The position numbers and the translations under genes were made by a program. The notes under the pieces are model-generated. The model had not been told where the DNA came from. It did not search any database and was given only the letters and a program-made list of their open reading frames with translations. Shown here in pieces: positions 46,386 to 55,529 of a stretch of 64,000 bases of DNA (positions are counted from its first letter, which is position 1; each line of letters starts with the position of its first letter). The stretch spans positions 1 to 64,000 of the forward strand of contig NZ_BLTG01000018.1 in NCBI RefSeq assembly GCF_017312405.1. The letters are read 5' to 3'. Origin of the DNA: Mycobacterium sp. PO1. GTDB lineage: Bacteria > Actinomycetota > Actinomycetes > Mycobacteriales > Mycobacteriaceae.

Positions 46386-46416
46386 CATCTGGTGCGCGCT
46401 GGGCGGGGTCTGAACG

Positions 46417-47496
46417 TCATTCACGATAGACGGTGGTGCCCGTGACGCCCGCCGCCGAGCTGACGAACTTCGCGAAGCACTCGTCGACGGCGAATCCGTT
46501 GACATCGCACCACCGGTTGGCCTCGGTGGCGCTCAGCTTCGGCGGGCCGACGACCGTCACCCACCAGTCTGGGCTGTCGAACGTCGACCAGTGACCCGAC
46601 CAGAGCAACCGGGCACCGCTGAACTGCTGCCGCAGCGCCAGATGGTCTCGCAACACATCCGCGGCGGTCGATGTCACCCCGTCGACGGACTGCCCCACTT
46701 TCATCGAACTGAGCTGCGGGACCCAGCGATTCGCGAGATCTGCGACCGCGCCGGAATAGTCGCCGCTGCGGAGCTCTTCCAGCACCGCCTGCGCCACTCC
46801 GTTGACGCTGCCGTGCTCGGGTACCGCGGGCGCCGCGGCGAGCAGCAGGTCGAATCCTGACGTCTTCGGCGGTGTGACACCGGCCGGTACCGCCGCACCC
46901 CGATGCGCGGTCACCGTCGGGGTCTCCGGCACCATATCTGGCGTGCGCCAGTACATCCCGGGCGGGAAGATCAGCGTCCGGCGCGCGGGCAGACTGGGCT
47001 CCAGGGCCAACGGATAGGTCGCGAAGTCGAAAGCGCCCGCCGCGATGTCGCGCTGGCCGTCGGTGACGGTGATGCGTAATTCGGCGTCAGCCTCGAGCGG
47101 CTCCCCCGGACACGGGGACAAGAAGGCCGCGTCGACGGCAAGCCCTTCGGCGCGCAACTCCATCGACTCGGCCCGGATCGTCGGTGGGGCCGGGCAGAAG
47201 ACGGGACCGGTCGGCATCGCCGACGGGGTTCCGGTGACGAAGCCGTCGCTGCGCCGCTGCTCGGAGTTGTCTCCGGAGGACGGCGCGAACACGATGAAGG
47301 CGGCCACGCCGACGACGATCAGCACCGCGATCGCCATACCCGCCACAGCCAGAATCCGTCGATTCGCCGGTGGCGTATCGACGTCCTCCGGCCAGTCCAG
47401 GATCTCGATCGAGGCTCCGCAGACCATGCAGAAGCGCCGGTCACCTCTGTTGACGTGACCGAGCGGGCACAGCACCGTGGCGCCGTCTACCGACAT
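46417..47496 (-). CDS. Zinc-ribbon membrane protein with exported C-terminal domain, paralogue B
   Basis: 359-aa paralogue of the protein at 17876-18982. It has a zinc ribbon (LCPLGHVNRGDRRFCMVCGA), one transmembrane helix near residues 49-70 (AVAGMAIAVLIVVGVAAFIV), a beta domain with FPPGMYWRTPDM and a C-terminal domain with IANRWVPQ-like LANRWVPQLSSMKVGQSVDG, then WWVTVVGPPKL and CFAKFVSSAAGVTGTTVYRE. The ATG at 47496 follows GGAG. Unlike the first copy it stands alone, without the DUF2510/DUF732 partner genes. The function is unknown. Confidence 0.78.
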   Translation of the reverse strand: MSVDGATVLCPLGHVNRGDRRFCMVCGASIEILDWPEDVDTPPANRRILAVAGMAIAVLIVVGVAAFIVFAPSSGDNSEQRRSDGFVTGTPSAMPTGPVFCPAPPTIRAESMELRAEGLAVDAAFLSPCPGEPLEADAELRITVTDGQRDIAAGAFDFATYPLALEPSLPARRTLIFPPGMYWRTPDMVPETPTVTAHRGAAVPAGVTPPKTSGFDLLLAAAPAVPEHGSVNGVAQAVLEELRSGDYSGAVADLANRWVPQLSSMKVGQSVDGVTSTAADVLRDHLALRQQFSGARLLWSGHWSTFDSPDWWVTVVGPPKLSATEANRWCDVNGFAVDECFAKFVSSAAGVTGTTVYRE

Positions 47497-47659
47497 GACT
47501 CCATCGGTGAATCGTGGACTGCCCGCCCCCGCCGAGAAATCGGGGGATTCCCTCGATCTGTCCCGAAACCACACATGTCACCACCCCCAGCAGCAACGAC
47601 GATACGCCGCAGTCGGCCTGGGGAGGCCATACCACGCTCACGGCGAGCCAAACTCACCG

Positions 47660-47722
47660 CGTTGAGACTGCAGCCAGCGCGGAGAAGTGCGAGTAGACCC
47701 CGACGTGAACGCAGTCTCAACG
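47660..47722 (+). repeat. 63-bp oriented palindrome, copy 11
   Basis: Arms CGTTGAGACTGC and GCAGTCTCAACG around the centre AGAAGTGCGAGTAG. It lies between the start of the zinc-ribbon gene and the end of the CocE-like gene. Confidence 0.92.
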
Positions 47723-47781
47723 TTCTGGATGCGACGCCCCGAACGTTCTCGATGCAACCGGCCCAGACGCGGACGCGGTGG

Positions 47782-50412
47782 TCAGGCTGCGACGGTGGCT
47801 GACTCCTCGGCCGCGCGGGTCGGCAGGCTCACCGACATCCCCTCGACGGTGATCGCGCCCCAGGAGTAGAAGTTCAGGAACTTCGCCGACGACGTCACGA
47901 TCTGCACGGTGACCGACTGCCCCGGCGCCAGCGTGTGCGCGACCTGCCCCATCGAGAACGTCACCGTGTGCGTGTCACCGTCGAGCACCACCGGGATCGG
48001 TGTGGCGTGGTTGCCCAGCACCAGACCGGTTCGATCGTCGACGATCTGCGCGTAGACGTGCTCGGCGTTGCCGTCACCGGAATAGGTGAGCGTGATCTCC
48101 GGCGCGCCGACGATGTGCGTCAACTCGGTGACGTCAGGCACGCGCAGGCTGACCGCGTTGATCGCGCCCGCCGCCGAGGGCAGACCGAGCAGCGTCGCGA
48201 TGAGCCCGCGGGTCAGGATCAGCGGGTTGGGTCCGGACCCACCGAGCAGCGGGACGAACGGAATGGTGCGCCGGTCCGTGCGTTCGGCGACGACGGGCGT
48301 GCCCTCGGTGACCGGATACTCCTCGGCGCTGTACCACTCGCCGTTCTGGTCGACCCACTCGAATTGCGGTCCGGTGTCGACGCTTTCGTCACCCTTGACG
48401 TAGCGGTCCAGCCAGCGCAGCGTCCGGTCGATGACCACTTCACCGTCGTTGTAGTCGCTGAGGCAGGCGCCATGCCCTCCGCAGTACCAGACCACCTTGG
48501 TGGTGGTGCCGGCCTCGATCAGGGCCAGCGCATTCGTGTGCGCCTGATCCAGCGTGAACAGCGTGTCGACCGTGCCCTGGATCAGCAGCGTCGGCGCGGT
48601 GATGTCGCCGATCTGGTCCTGGAAGCCCAGATCGTTGACCAACTCGATGTCGGAGTCTTCGGCGATGCCGAACAACACGCCCTGGATGGCCACCGGGAAG
48701 ATGCGCGGGTGCTCACGGGCGAACGTCAGCGCAAGCACCGTCGGCAACAGGGTGCCCCACCCGCTGTTGACGGCGCCCCGCGGAAACAGCACGTCCACCA
48801 GGCTGTTCCAGGCGATCGTCGGCACGATGGCGTCGATGCGGTGATCGATTGCCGCAGTGGCGAGTTGGATGCCGCCGCCGTAGGAGGCGCCGGTCATGCC
48901 GATCCTGGGATCGTTCGCGGCGTCGAGCGCGACCTCGGGCAGGGTGGCCAGATAGCTGATGATGTGGGACATGTCGCGGCCCTCGTAGTCGGGCGAATCC
49001 AGCGTCATGATCCCCTCGGACCGCCACTCCCCACGCGGATCCCAGGTGACGACGTTGTAGCCCGCCTCACGCAGCGCGCCGACACCGATCGTGTCCCGCG
49101 GCAGGAAGCTGTCGACATCGAGCTCGAGCGTGGTCGCGCCGGGCAGGCCCAGACCGGGACCGTTGAGCACGGTCGGCGCGGTCTCACCGGCCTGCAGTCC
49201 CTTGGCAGGCATGAAGTGCACGAAGATCCGGGTGCCGTCGAACGACGTCACCCGGAAGCTGCGCGCCTGCGGAGTCCCCTCGGGAGCCCAGTGGTCGATC
49301 GGGAACCCGATCACCGGATTCAGGATGTCGCCGACGAACGGGATCACGTGGGCCAGCCCAACCAGCGGGGTGACCACCAAAGGCCCCAGCACCGGGATGT
49401 TCTGCAGCCACTGCAACGGCGGTGTCCACTGCTCGACGACCACGTCGGTCGGGATCGGATACTGCGCCGCAGCATCGGCCTCCACCAGGCTGGTGGTCAC
49501 CAGATCGCCGACGCTTTCGGGGGTTTCGTTGGTGGCTTCGCGACCGGCGCCGACGATGGACATGACCAACGAGGCGAGCGCGGGCAGCGCGGGGCCCTCG
49601 TCGAGGGCCTGCTGCTCGGGGTCGAGGGCTGACACGTCGGCGGTGACGACCTCGGCCTCGGCACCGGGCACCTCGGGATCGGCGGGCTCGGAGACCGGGC
49701 TGGGTTCGGCCGGTTGCCCGGCCGCGGGCTGTTCCGTGGCCGGTTGCTCGCCCTCGTCGGTCGGCGTCTCGGCAGCTGCCGGCTCCTCGACCTCGACGGA
49801 AGCCGGTTCCTCGACCGCGTCGCCGCCGGCCGGTTCGGCGTCGGACAACTCGGGGCGGTCGCTGCGACCGTCGGCACCACCGGCGGCCTCATCGGCCGAC
49901 TCGTTGCCACCGGTCGCCTCGTCGTCTCCGCCGGCCTCGTCCGGCGTTTCGTCGACGGAGGCGTCCTCCTCTGCGGCGTCTTCATCGACGTCGTCAACAG
50001 TGTCGTCGCCGACCGCGTCCTCATCGGCCGCGTCCTCGTCGACCTCGTCCTCGGGGTCCACGGCGTCCTCGTCAACGGCGTCTTCGTCGGCCGCGTCCAC
50101 GGCGTTGTCGTCGACGCTGTCTTCACCATCGAGGCCGGCACCGTCATCGGAATTGACGGTGTCGTCAGAGGGTTCGCGCTCCCCGGCGTCACCAGCTCCC
50201 GACGTACCCGACGTCGAAGAACCCGACGGACCCGACGTCGACGATCCCGACTCCGACGAAGAAGACGACTCCGAAGACGCCGACGACGAGGAACCCTCGC
50301 TGTCCTCAGCTGCCGCGACTCCGGCGCCGGCCACGATCGCCGCTCCGACGCCGAGCGCCACCGCCAATGAACCGATTCGACCTACGTACGACCCCGCTCC
50401 CATGGGAGACAT
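47782..50412 (-). CDS. Secreted CocE/X-Pro-dipeptidase-like hydrolase with long acidic N-terminus
   Basis: 876 aa. It has a signal peptide (IGSLAVALGVGAAIVAGAGV then AAAEDSE), followed by about 230 residues of low-complexity Ser/Gly and then Asp/Glu/Ala sequence (EDAVDEDAVDPEDEVDEDAA). The alpha/beta-hydrolase domain starts near residue 385 (FRVTSFDGTRIFVHFMPAKG). The nucleophile elbow is GMTGASYGGGIQ, the acid probably LLIQGTVDTLF and the His VWYCGGHGACLSD. The C-terminal 170 residues are beta-rich, as in the CocE/NonD family. Substrates are probably esters or peptides outside the cell. The acidic tail may tether it in the wall. Confidence 0.82.
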   Translation of the reverse strand: MSPMGAGSYVGRIGSLAVALGVGAAIVAGAGVAAAEDSEGSSSSASSESSSSSESGSSTSGPSGSSTSGTSGAGDAGEREPSDDTVNSDDGAGLDGEDSVDDNAVDAADEDAVDEDAVDPEDEVDEDAADEDAVGDDTVDDVDEDAAEEDASVDETPDEAGGDDEATGGNESADEAAGGADGRSDRPELSDAEPAGGDAVEEPASVEVEEPAAAETPTDEGEQPATEQPAAGQPAEPSPVSEPADPEVPGAEAEVVTADVSALDPEQQALDEGPALPALASLVMSIVGAGREATNETPESVGDLVTTSLVEADAAAQYPIPTDVVVEQWTPPLQWLQNIPVLGPLVVTPLVGLAHVIPFVGDILNPVIGFPIDHWAPEGTPQARSFRVTSFDGTRIFVHFMPAKGLQAGETAPTVLNGPGLGLPGATTLELDVDSFLPRDTIGVGALREAGYNVVTWDPRGEWRSEGIMTLDSPDYEGRDMSHIISYLATLPEVALDAANDPRIGMTGASYGGGIQLATAAIDHRIDAIVPTIAWNSLVDVLFPRGAVNSGWGTLLPTVLALTFAREHPRIFPVAIQGVLFGIAEDSDIELVNDLGFQDQIGDITAPTLLIQGTVDTLFTLDQAHTNALALIEAGTTTKVVWYCGGHGACLSDYNDGEVVIDRTLRWLDRYVKGDESVDTGPQFEWVDQNGEWYSAEEYPVTEGTPVVAERTDRRTIPFVPLLGGSGPNPLILTRGLIATLLGLPSAAGAINAVSLRVPDVTELTHIVGAPEITLTYSGDGNAEHVYAQIVDDRTGLVLGNHATPIPVVLDGDTHTVTFSMGQVAHTLAPGQSVTVQIVTSSAKFLNFYSWGAITVEGMSVSLPTRAAEESATVAA

Positions 50413-50711
50413 ACTTACCTTGCCTAACGTGACTTAGGGACGCCTTCGATCATTTCTTACTGATGAGTCAGATCCGCGGCGGTTCGTCGACGGATTTCGC
50501 TGCGTACGCCGCCGAACCCGGCGGAATCCACCCCAGCAAAGCAGAAAGCTCACCGCTCAACCGGGCGCGTTGGCCACGGGACCGGGCCAAGACCGGTACG
50601 GTCGAGTCACCTGAGGACCATCTGGGGTGGATCCAACGAGGGGGCAGGCCTTACCCACAGTCGAACTCCAGCGGCTCGCACCACGCCACGTCGGCGTCGC
50701 AGAGGAACGCA
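50413..50711. promoter_or_regulatory. Divergent intergenic region
   Basis: 299 bp between the divergent hydrolase and FadD genes, expected to hold both promoters. The hydrolase ribosome site AAGGTAAG lies next to TTAGGCAAGG, which resembles half an iron-regulator box but not the full palindrome. The in-frame extension of FadD to 50463 has no ribosome site and is not counted as coding. Confidence 0.4.
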
Positions 50712-52346
50712 ATGAGTCGCTTCACCCGAACCATGTATGCCAACGCTGCGAGCAGCACGAAGGGTTTCATCACCGGCGATCCCCACGCTCCGTTGCGCCA
50801 ATCGTGGGCCGAGGTGCACGAACGGGCGCGCAGTATCGCGGGCGCGCTGGCTGCGGCCGGGGTGGGTCACGGCGACGCGGTCGCCGTCCTGGCCGGCGCC
50901 CCGGTGGAGATCGCCCCGACCGCGCAGGGAATCTGGATGCGCGGGGCCAGCGTCACCATGCTGCACCAGCCCACTCCCCGGACCGACCTGGTGCGCTGGG
51001 CCGAGGAGACCACCGCCGTCATCGACATGATCGCGGCCAAGGCGGTCGTCGTCTCCGACCCGTTCATGGCCGCCGCGCCCGTGCTGGCCGAGCTGGGCAT
51101 GACGGTGCTGACCGTCGCCGAGCTGCTGACCGGCCCGCCCGCCGACCCCGTGGACACCGCCGACGACGACGTCGCGCTGATGCAGCTGACGTCCGGCTCC
51201 ACCGGCTCCCCCAAAGCCGTTCAGATCACCCACGCCAACATCGTCGCCAACGCGGAAGCGATGACGGTCGGCTGCGACTTCGACATCGACACCGACGTGA
51301 TCGTCAGCTGGCTGCCCTGTTTTCACGACATGGGTATGACCGGCTACCTCACCGTCCCGATGTATTTCGGTGCCGAGCTGGTCAAGATCACGCCGATGGA
51401 CTTCCTTCACGACATCTTGCTGTGGCCGCGGCTGATCGCCAAGTACCGCGGCACCATGACCGCGGCACCGAACTTCGCCTACACCCTGCTGGCCAAGCGG
51501 CTGCGTCGCCAGGCCACCCCCGGCGAGTTCGACCTCTCCTGTCTGCGCTGGGCACTGTCGGGCGCCGAGCAGGTGGATCCTCTCGATGTCGAGGAACTGT
51601 GCAACGCCGGCGCCCCGTTCGGTCTGCGCCCGGAGGCGATCGTGCCGGCCTACGGCATGGCCGAAACCACGGTCGCGGTGTCGTTTTCCGAATGCGGCCG
51701 CGGCATGGTGGTCGACGAGGTGGACGCGGATCTGCTCGCGGTCCTGCATCGCGCGGTCCCCGCCACCCGCGGTCACACCCGCCGGCTGGTGTCGTTGGGG
51801 CGGCCCCTGCACGGCCTGGAGGTGCGCATCGTCGGGGAGGACGGCTCCGATCTGCCCGCGCGCGGCGTCGGGGTCATCGAAGTCCGCGGCGAACCGGTGA
51901 GCCGGGGATACACCACCGTCGTCGGGTTCCTGCCCGCACAGAATGAGCGCGGCTGGTACGACACCGGCGACCTCGGTTATCTCACCGAATCCGGCGACGT
52001 CGTGGTGTGCGGCCGCATCAAGGACGTCATCATCATGGCCGGGCGCAACATCTTTCCCACCGACATCGAGCGCGCCGCCAGCCGTGTCGGCGGGGTGCGA
52101 CCCGGCTGCGCGGTGGCGGTCCGCCTGGACGCCGGATTGTCCCGTGAGACATTCGCCGTGGCCGTCGAGTGCACCGATTTCGACGACGACGAGCAGGTCC
52201 GCCGCATCCAACGCCAAGTCGCCCACGAAGTGATCGCCGAGGTGGATATGCGGCCCAGAAACGTCGTGGTGCTCGCACCGGGCACCATCCCCAAGACCCC
52301 GTCGGGCAAGCTACGCCGAGCGCATTCGCTGGCGTTGGTGAGCTGA
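50712..52346 (+). CDS. Fatty acyl-AMP/CoA ligase (FadD family)
   Basis: 544-aa adenylate-forming enzyme. The motifs in order are [20 protein letters not shown] (phosphate loop), [59 protein letters not shown], and the C-terminal catalytic Lys in [13 protein letters not shown]. The ATG at 50712 has AGAGGAA upstream. It activates a fatty acid as acyl-AMP. The HDMGM-type sequence fits the FAAL/FadD group that hands acyl chains to polyketide synthases, but whether CoA is an acceptor cannot be decided. No PKS gene is adjacent. Confidence 0.9.
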   Translation: MSRFTRTMYANAASSTKGFITGDPHAPLRQSWAEVHERARSIAGALAAAGVGHGDAVAVLAGAPVEIAPTAQGIWMRGASVTMLHQPTPRTDLVRWAEETTAVIDMIAAKAVVVSDPFMAAAPVLAELGMTVLTVAELLTGPPADPVDTADDDVALMQLTSGSTGSPKAVQITHANIVANAEAMTVGCDFDIDTDVIVSWLPCFHDMGMTGYLTVPMYFGAELVKITPMDFLHDILLWPRLIAKYRGTMTAAPNFAYTLLAKRLRRQATPGEFDLSCLRWALSGAEQVDPLDVEELCNAGAPFGLRPEAIVPAYGMAETTVAVSFSECGRGMVVDEVDADLLAVLHRAVPATRGHTRRLVSLGRPLHGLEVRIVGEDGSDLPARGVGVIEVRGEPVSRGYTTVVGFLPAQNERGWYDTGDLGYLTESGDVVVCGRIKDVIIMAGRNIFPTDIERAASRVGGVRPGCAVAVRLDAGLSRETFAVAVECTDFDDDEQVRRIQRQVAHEVIAEVDMRPRNVVVLAPGTIPKTPSGKLRRAHSLALVS

Positions 52347-52404
52347 CCGCAGCCGCTTCAGTGCGCCGCCGGGCGTGCGCGCGGACGCGGTCTCCGGTGC
52401 GGCG

Positions 52405-53493
52405 TCACCGGTCGCGGTCAAAAAACCCATCGGGCAGCGCGAGTTTGTGAATCGTCCGGAATGTCGACAGATATTGCTTGGCAATCGAACCCGTGGTGTA
52501 CGGCAGGTCGTACTTGTCACAGACAGCACGAACGCGGTGCGCGATCTGTGCGTAACGATTGCTCGGCAGGTCGGGGAACAGGTGATGCTCGATCTGGTAA
52601 CAAAGGTTGCCGCTGGCGAAGGCCAGCACCGGGCCGGCATTGAAGTTCGCGGTACCGAGGATCTGGCGTAGATACCACTCACCGCGTGTCTCGTGCTCGA
52701 GGACGTCAGCACTGAACTTCTCCGCGCCGTCGGGAAAGTGCCCGCAGAAGATCACCACGTAGGCCCAGAGGTTGCGACACAGGTTTGCCGCCGTGTTCGC
52801 GCTCAACGTACGACGCCAGCGTCGGCCGCTCAGAGCGGGCCACAGCACATAGTCCTTCAGCACCTGACGCGCGGACTTACGGATCAACTCCCTGCGGGCC
52901 GCCTTGTGCTCGACAGTGCCTGCCCCCACCCGATCGCGCTCCGAATGGATCCCGTGCAAGCCGATACCCCATTCGAAGATGACCGCCAACAGCAGATTCC
53001 TCAGCGGCTGCACCAGATTCTCCGGCTTCCACGGCTGGTCTGGTGTCACCCGCAAGACGCCGAAACCGAGGTCGTCGTCCACGCCGATCACATTGTTGAA
53101 GACGTGGTGCCGGTAGTTGTGGGAATACCGCCATTGCGACGACAGCCCGACCATGTCCCACTCCCAGGTGTTCGAGTGGATCTCCGGGTCGTTCATCCAG
53201 TCCCACTGGCCATGGACGACGTTGTGGCCGATCTCCATGTTCTCGATGCTCTTGGCGAAGGCCAGGGCTGTCGCGCCGACCAGCCAGCCCATTCGCGACG
53301 TCGAGCCTGCGATGACCAAGCGGGCGACCACGTCGAGAGTGCGCTGGAACGAGATGGTGCGGCGGATGTACGCGGCGTCCGCCGCGCCCAACGAATCCTC
53401 GATGTCACGGCGGATGCTGTCGAGTTCGTCGCCCAGCGACTCGATTTCCGAATCGCTCAGATGCGCGAACGCAGCGATGTCAGCGATGGCCAA
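52405..53493 (-). CDS. Membrane acyl-CoA desaturase, DesA3-like
   Basis: 362-aa di-iron desaturase. All histidine boxes are present: IGHNVVHGQWDWMNDPEIHS, YSHNYRHHVFNNVIG and CYQIEHHLFPDLPSNR. The TTG start at 53493 reads MAIADIAAFAHLSD, which agrees with the DesA3 N-terminus (MAIT-D-FAHL). It introduces a delta-9-type double bond into stearoyl-CoA or palmitoyl-CoA and needs an external electron-transfer partner such as DesA3's oxidoreductase, not seen nearby. It converges with the FadD gene. Confidence 0.92.
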   Translation of the reverse strand: MAIADIAAFAHLSDSEIESLGDELDSIRRDIEDSLGAADAAYIRRTISFQRTLDVVARLVIAGSTSRMGWLVGATALAFAKSIENMEIGHNVVHGQWDWMNDPEIHSNTWEWDMVGLSSQWRYSHNYRHHVFNNVIGVDDDLGFGVLRVTPDQPWKPENLVQPLRNLLLAVIFEWGIGLHGIHSERDRVGAGTVEHKAARRELIRKSARQVLKDYVLWPALSGRRWRRTLSANTAANLCRNLWAYVVIFCGHFPDGAEKFSADVLEHETRGEWYLRQILGTANFNAGPVLAFASGNLCYQIEHHLFPDLPSNRYAQIAHRVRAVCDKYDLPYTTGSIAKQYLSTFRTIHKLALPDGFFDRDR

Positions 53494-53708
53494 AGTGGTG
53501 TCCCGTCGGTATGTCGGTCAACGTCACGTGGGCTCGAGTACGAGCCGAATTCTCTGCGGGCCACCAGCCAGAAGGGGGGAGCTGTGGCGGACTGTCGGCG
53601 TCTTCGCAGTTTACCTCAGCTCGCCGACCACGTGGTGGACACATCGTCTGACCCGCACCCATCCCGGGACCGAAAGCGCTGCGGCAGAATCGATGAGACA
53701 TCTCGACG

Positions 53709-54848
53709 CTACCTGCGGCGCTGCCGATCAGCGAGTACCCGATGGGCCAGCCCGAGGTAAGCCTCGGCGACCACCGGCCAGGCAACCTGAGATGCGAGTT
53801 CGCGTGCCTGCGCGGCCATGGACCCCGCGAGGCGCGGTTGCGTCAACACCTGCCGCAGGGCCGCGGACAGAGCGGCCGGGTCGTCGCGGTCGACCAGGAT
53901 GCCGGCACCCCCGCAGAGCATCTCGAGGGCATGGGGGAAGGCCGTTGCGACGACAGGCCTGCCACTGACCACGGCATCAACCAGCACGCTGGAGGTGACC
54001 TTCTCGGTCGAGTCGTAGGGCAAGGCCACGACGCTGGCCGTCTGGATCAGCGATGTGAGCGCTTCTCCGTCGTGAAACCGTGGGTCGAAAGACACCGAGC
54101 CGGACACCCCCAACCTGCGGGCCTGCTCGACCAGCGCGTCGCGATAGGCCTCGCCGTTGGCTGCCGACTCCTGCGGATGGGTCGGACCCACGACCAGATA
54201 TCGGGGTTGACCCGGAGCGTCCTGCAGGGTGCTCATGGCGTCGATCACGCGCTCGACCCCCATCCCGGGCCGCAACAAGCCCCAGGTCAAGATCACCGGT
54301 CTGCTCGCACGCTTGCTGCGCGCCGTGGTGGGGACGGTCCCGCCATGCGGAATGGTCACCACCCGGGTGCGCTCCACCGCGTAGTCGCGGGACAGTCGCT
54401 CGCGCGCCGCCTCCGACAGCACCACCAGGCGGTCGGCCGATGCGGCTATCCGTTCCAGAACCCAGCGCTGATGTGGCTCCGGGTCTTTGGGCACCGAGTG
54501 GACGACCACGATGATCGGGACACGGAGCCGGTCGATGACTCCCAAGAGTTCGTCGCCGTGGGTGCCGCCGTACAAGCCGTCGTCGTGCTGGATGACAGCG
54601 ATTCCGCTGGCGTTCAACAACTCTGCACATCTGGTCGCGGACTCGGCCCGTGTTTCACCGAGTTGCTCGGTACTCTCGTGCGTCGACGCGCTGTCACGGA
54701 CTCGGACGAAGTCGACCTCGGTACCACTGCGGCGCAGTGCGGCCACCAAGCCGGCACCGAACCGGGCCGATCCTTTCCGAATCGGTGAACCCGAGCCCAT
54801 GAAACCCACTCGAACACTGCGCGAAAGACGTTGGGGCGCTGCGGACAT
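53709..54848 (-). CDS. GT4-family glycosyltransferase
   Basis: 379 aa with two Rossmann lobes. The N-terminal lobe begins VGFMGSGSPIRKGSARFGAG and includes AVIQHDDGLYGGTHGDELLG; the C-terminal lobe shows ILTWGLLRPGMGVERVIDAM, PRYLVVGPTHPQ, SVVALPYDSTEKVTSSVLVD and GRPVVATAFPHALEML, matching the GT4 donor-binding pattern. The ATG at 54848 is favoured; the open frame to 55241 runs across an opposite-strand gene and is rejected. The sugar donor and acceptor are unknown. Confidence 0.85.
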   Translation of the reverse strand: MSAAPQRLSRSVRVGFMGSGSPIRKGSARFGAGLVAALRRSGTEVDFVRVRDSASTHESTEQLGETRAESATRCAELLNASGIAVIQHDDGLYGGTHGDELLGVIDRLRVPIIVVVHSVPKDPEPHQRWVLERIAASADRLVVLSEAARERLSRDYAVERTRVVTIPHGGTVPTTARSKRASRPVILTWGLLRPGMGVERVIDAMSTLQDAPGQPRYLVVGPTHPQESAANGEAYRDALVEQARRLGVSGSVSFDPRFHDGEALTSLIQTASVVALPYDSTEKVTSSVLVDAVVSGRPVVATAFPHALEMLCGGAGILVDRDDPAALSAALRQVLTQPRLAGSMAAQARELASQVAWPVVAEAYLGLAHRVLADRQRRR

Positions 54849-55074
54849 TCGATGGGAGCCAGACAAAGACAAGGTGTTCACAAAATTCCTACAGCCGGTT
54901 GGTACCGGCATGTCCGGCGCGAGCGGGTTGCTCGGCGTGTCCAGAGCGAACCAGATGCTTGCCGGACTGGCAGGATTCCCAACTTCTCCACGGTACACCC
55001 TGTCGGGGCTGGAATTCGCGCGTAGTGTCGGGACACCGGGACCATCCAGGGCTCCGCAACGAAGGGTCCGATCC

Positions 55075-55209
55075 ATGTCCGACAAGTCCCCCCGACAATC
55101 GATGACCAAGAAGTCAGGCAAGTCGCTGAAGGAAAAGCGCGCCGACAAACATGCCAAGGCAGCTGCAAAGGCGTCCTCGGCCAGCACAGTCAACGACATA
55201 AAGCGCTGA
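55075..55209 (+). CDS. Small basic conserved-looking protein
   Basis: 44-aa Lys-rich protein: MSDKSPRQSMTKKSGKSLKE, then KRADKHAKAA and a short Ser/Ala tail. The ATG at 55075 has GAAGGG about 8 nt upstream and is the only convincing start of the longer frame. Small proteins of this kind are common in mycobacterial genomes; the function is unknown. Its frame is followed by a strong hairpin terminator at 55241-55273. Confidence 0.75.
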   Translation: MSDKSPRQSMTKKSGKSLKEKRADKHAKAAAKASSASTVNDIKR

Positions 55210-55240
55210 CCGCCAGAGCTTTTCCCGGCTAGCAGGTACA

Positions 55241-55273
55241 CCTTCCCAGTCGCCGGTTGGGCGGCTGGGAAGG
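55241..55273. terminator. Bidirectional hairpin between convergent small genes
   Basis: CCTTCCCAG and CTGGGAAGG form a perfect 9-bp stem extended by CGCC/GGCG around a short GGTTG loop, followed by CTTTA. It sits between genes converging from 55209 and 55287, so it can end both transcripts. Confidence 0.8.
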
Positions 55274-55286
55274 CTTTACCGAGTCC

Positions 55287-55529
55287 CTAGGACTTCGATT
55301 CCAGCTTGTTGGTCAGATCCAGGATCAGAGTCTCCAGCTCGACCACCGCGTGCGCCACGACGCTCGACGCCAGCGCGGCACGACCTTCGGGTGTTCGCGG
55401 GCCACCGGTGGCGGCATTGTCGACGTTTTCCAGACGCTTCAACATGCGGCGCGAGATCTCGGCCCGCGGGTCCAGCTTGTCGATGGTGAAATTGTTGAAA
55501 GCTGTGAATTCTGAGGGTTTTTCGGTCAT
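55287..55529 (-). CDS. Small hypothetical protein
   Basis: 80-aa open frame starting at the ATG at 55529 (MTEKPSEFTAFNNFTIDKLD). The GSP-free, mixed-charge sequence with a C-terminal helix (VVAHAVVELETLILDLTNKL) looks like a real protein, and it ends just beside the shared terminator. No family is recognised. GAGGAAACCG lies just upstream of the start as a ribosome site. Confidence 0.65.
   Translation of the reverse strand: MTEKPSEFTAFNNFTIDKLDPRAEISRRMLKRLENVDNAATGGPRTPEGRAALASSVVAHAVVELETLILDLTNKLESKS

Noticed and set aside
21318..47722. 63-bp repeats as CRISPR repeats or ordinary terminators
   Set aside because: They are dispersed singly, not arrayed. One lies upstream of two divergent genes, and no T-run follows the stems, so simple termination does not explain them.
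50413..50440. Iron-regulator (IdeR) box next to the hydrolase start
   Set aside because: Only one half resembles the consensus (TTAGGCAAGG); the other half does not match and the site overlaps the ribosome site.
50607..52226. 539-aa minus-strand open frame opposite fadD
   Set aside because: Shadow frame; the ligase motifs are all on the plus strand.
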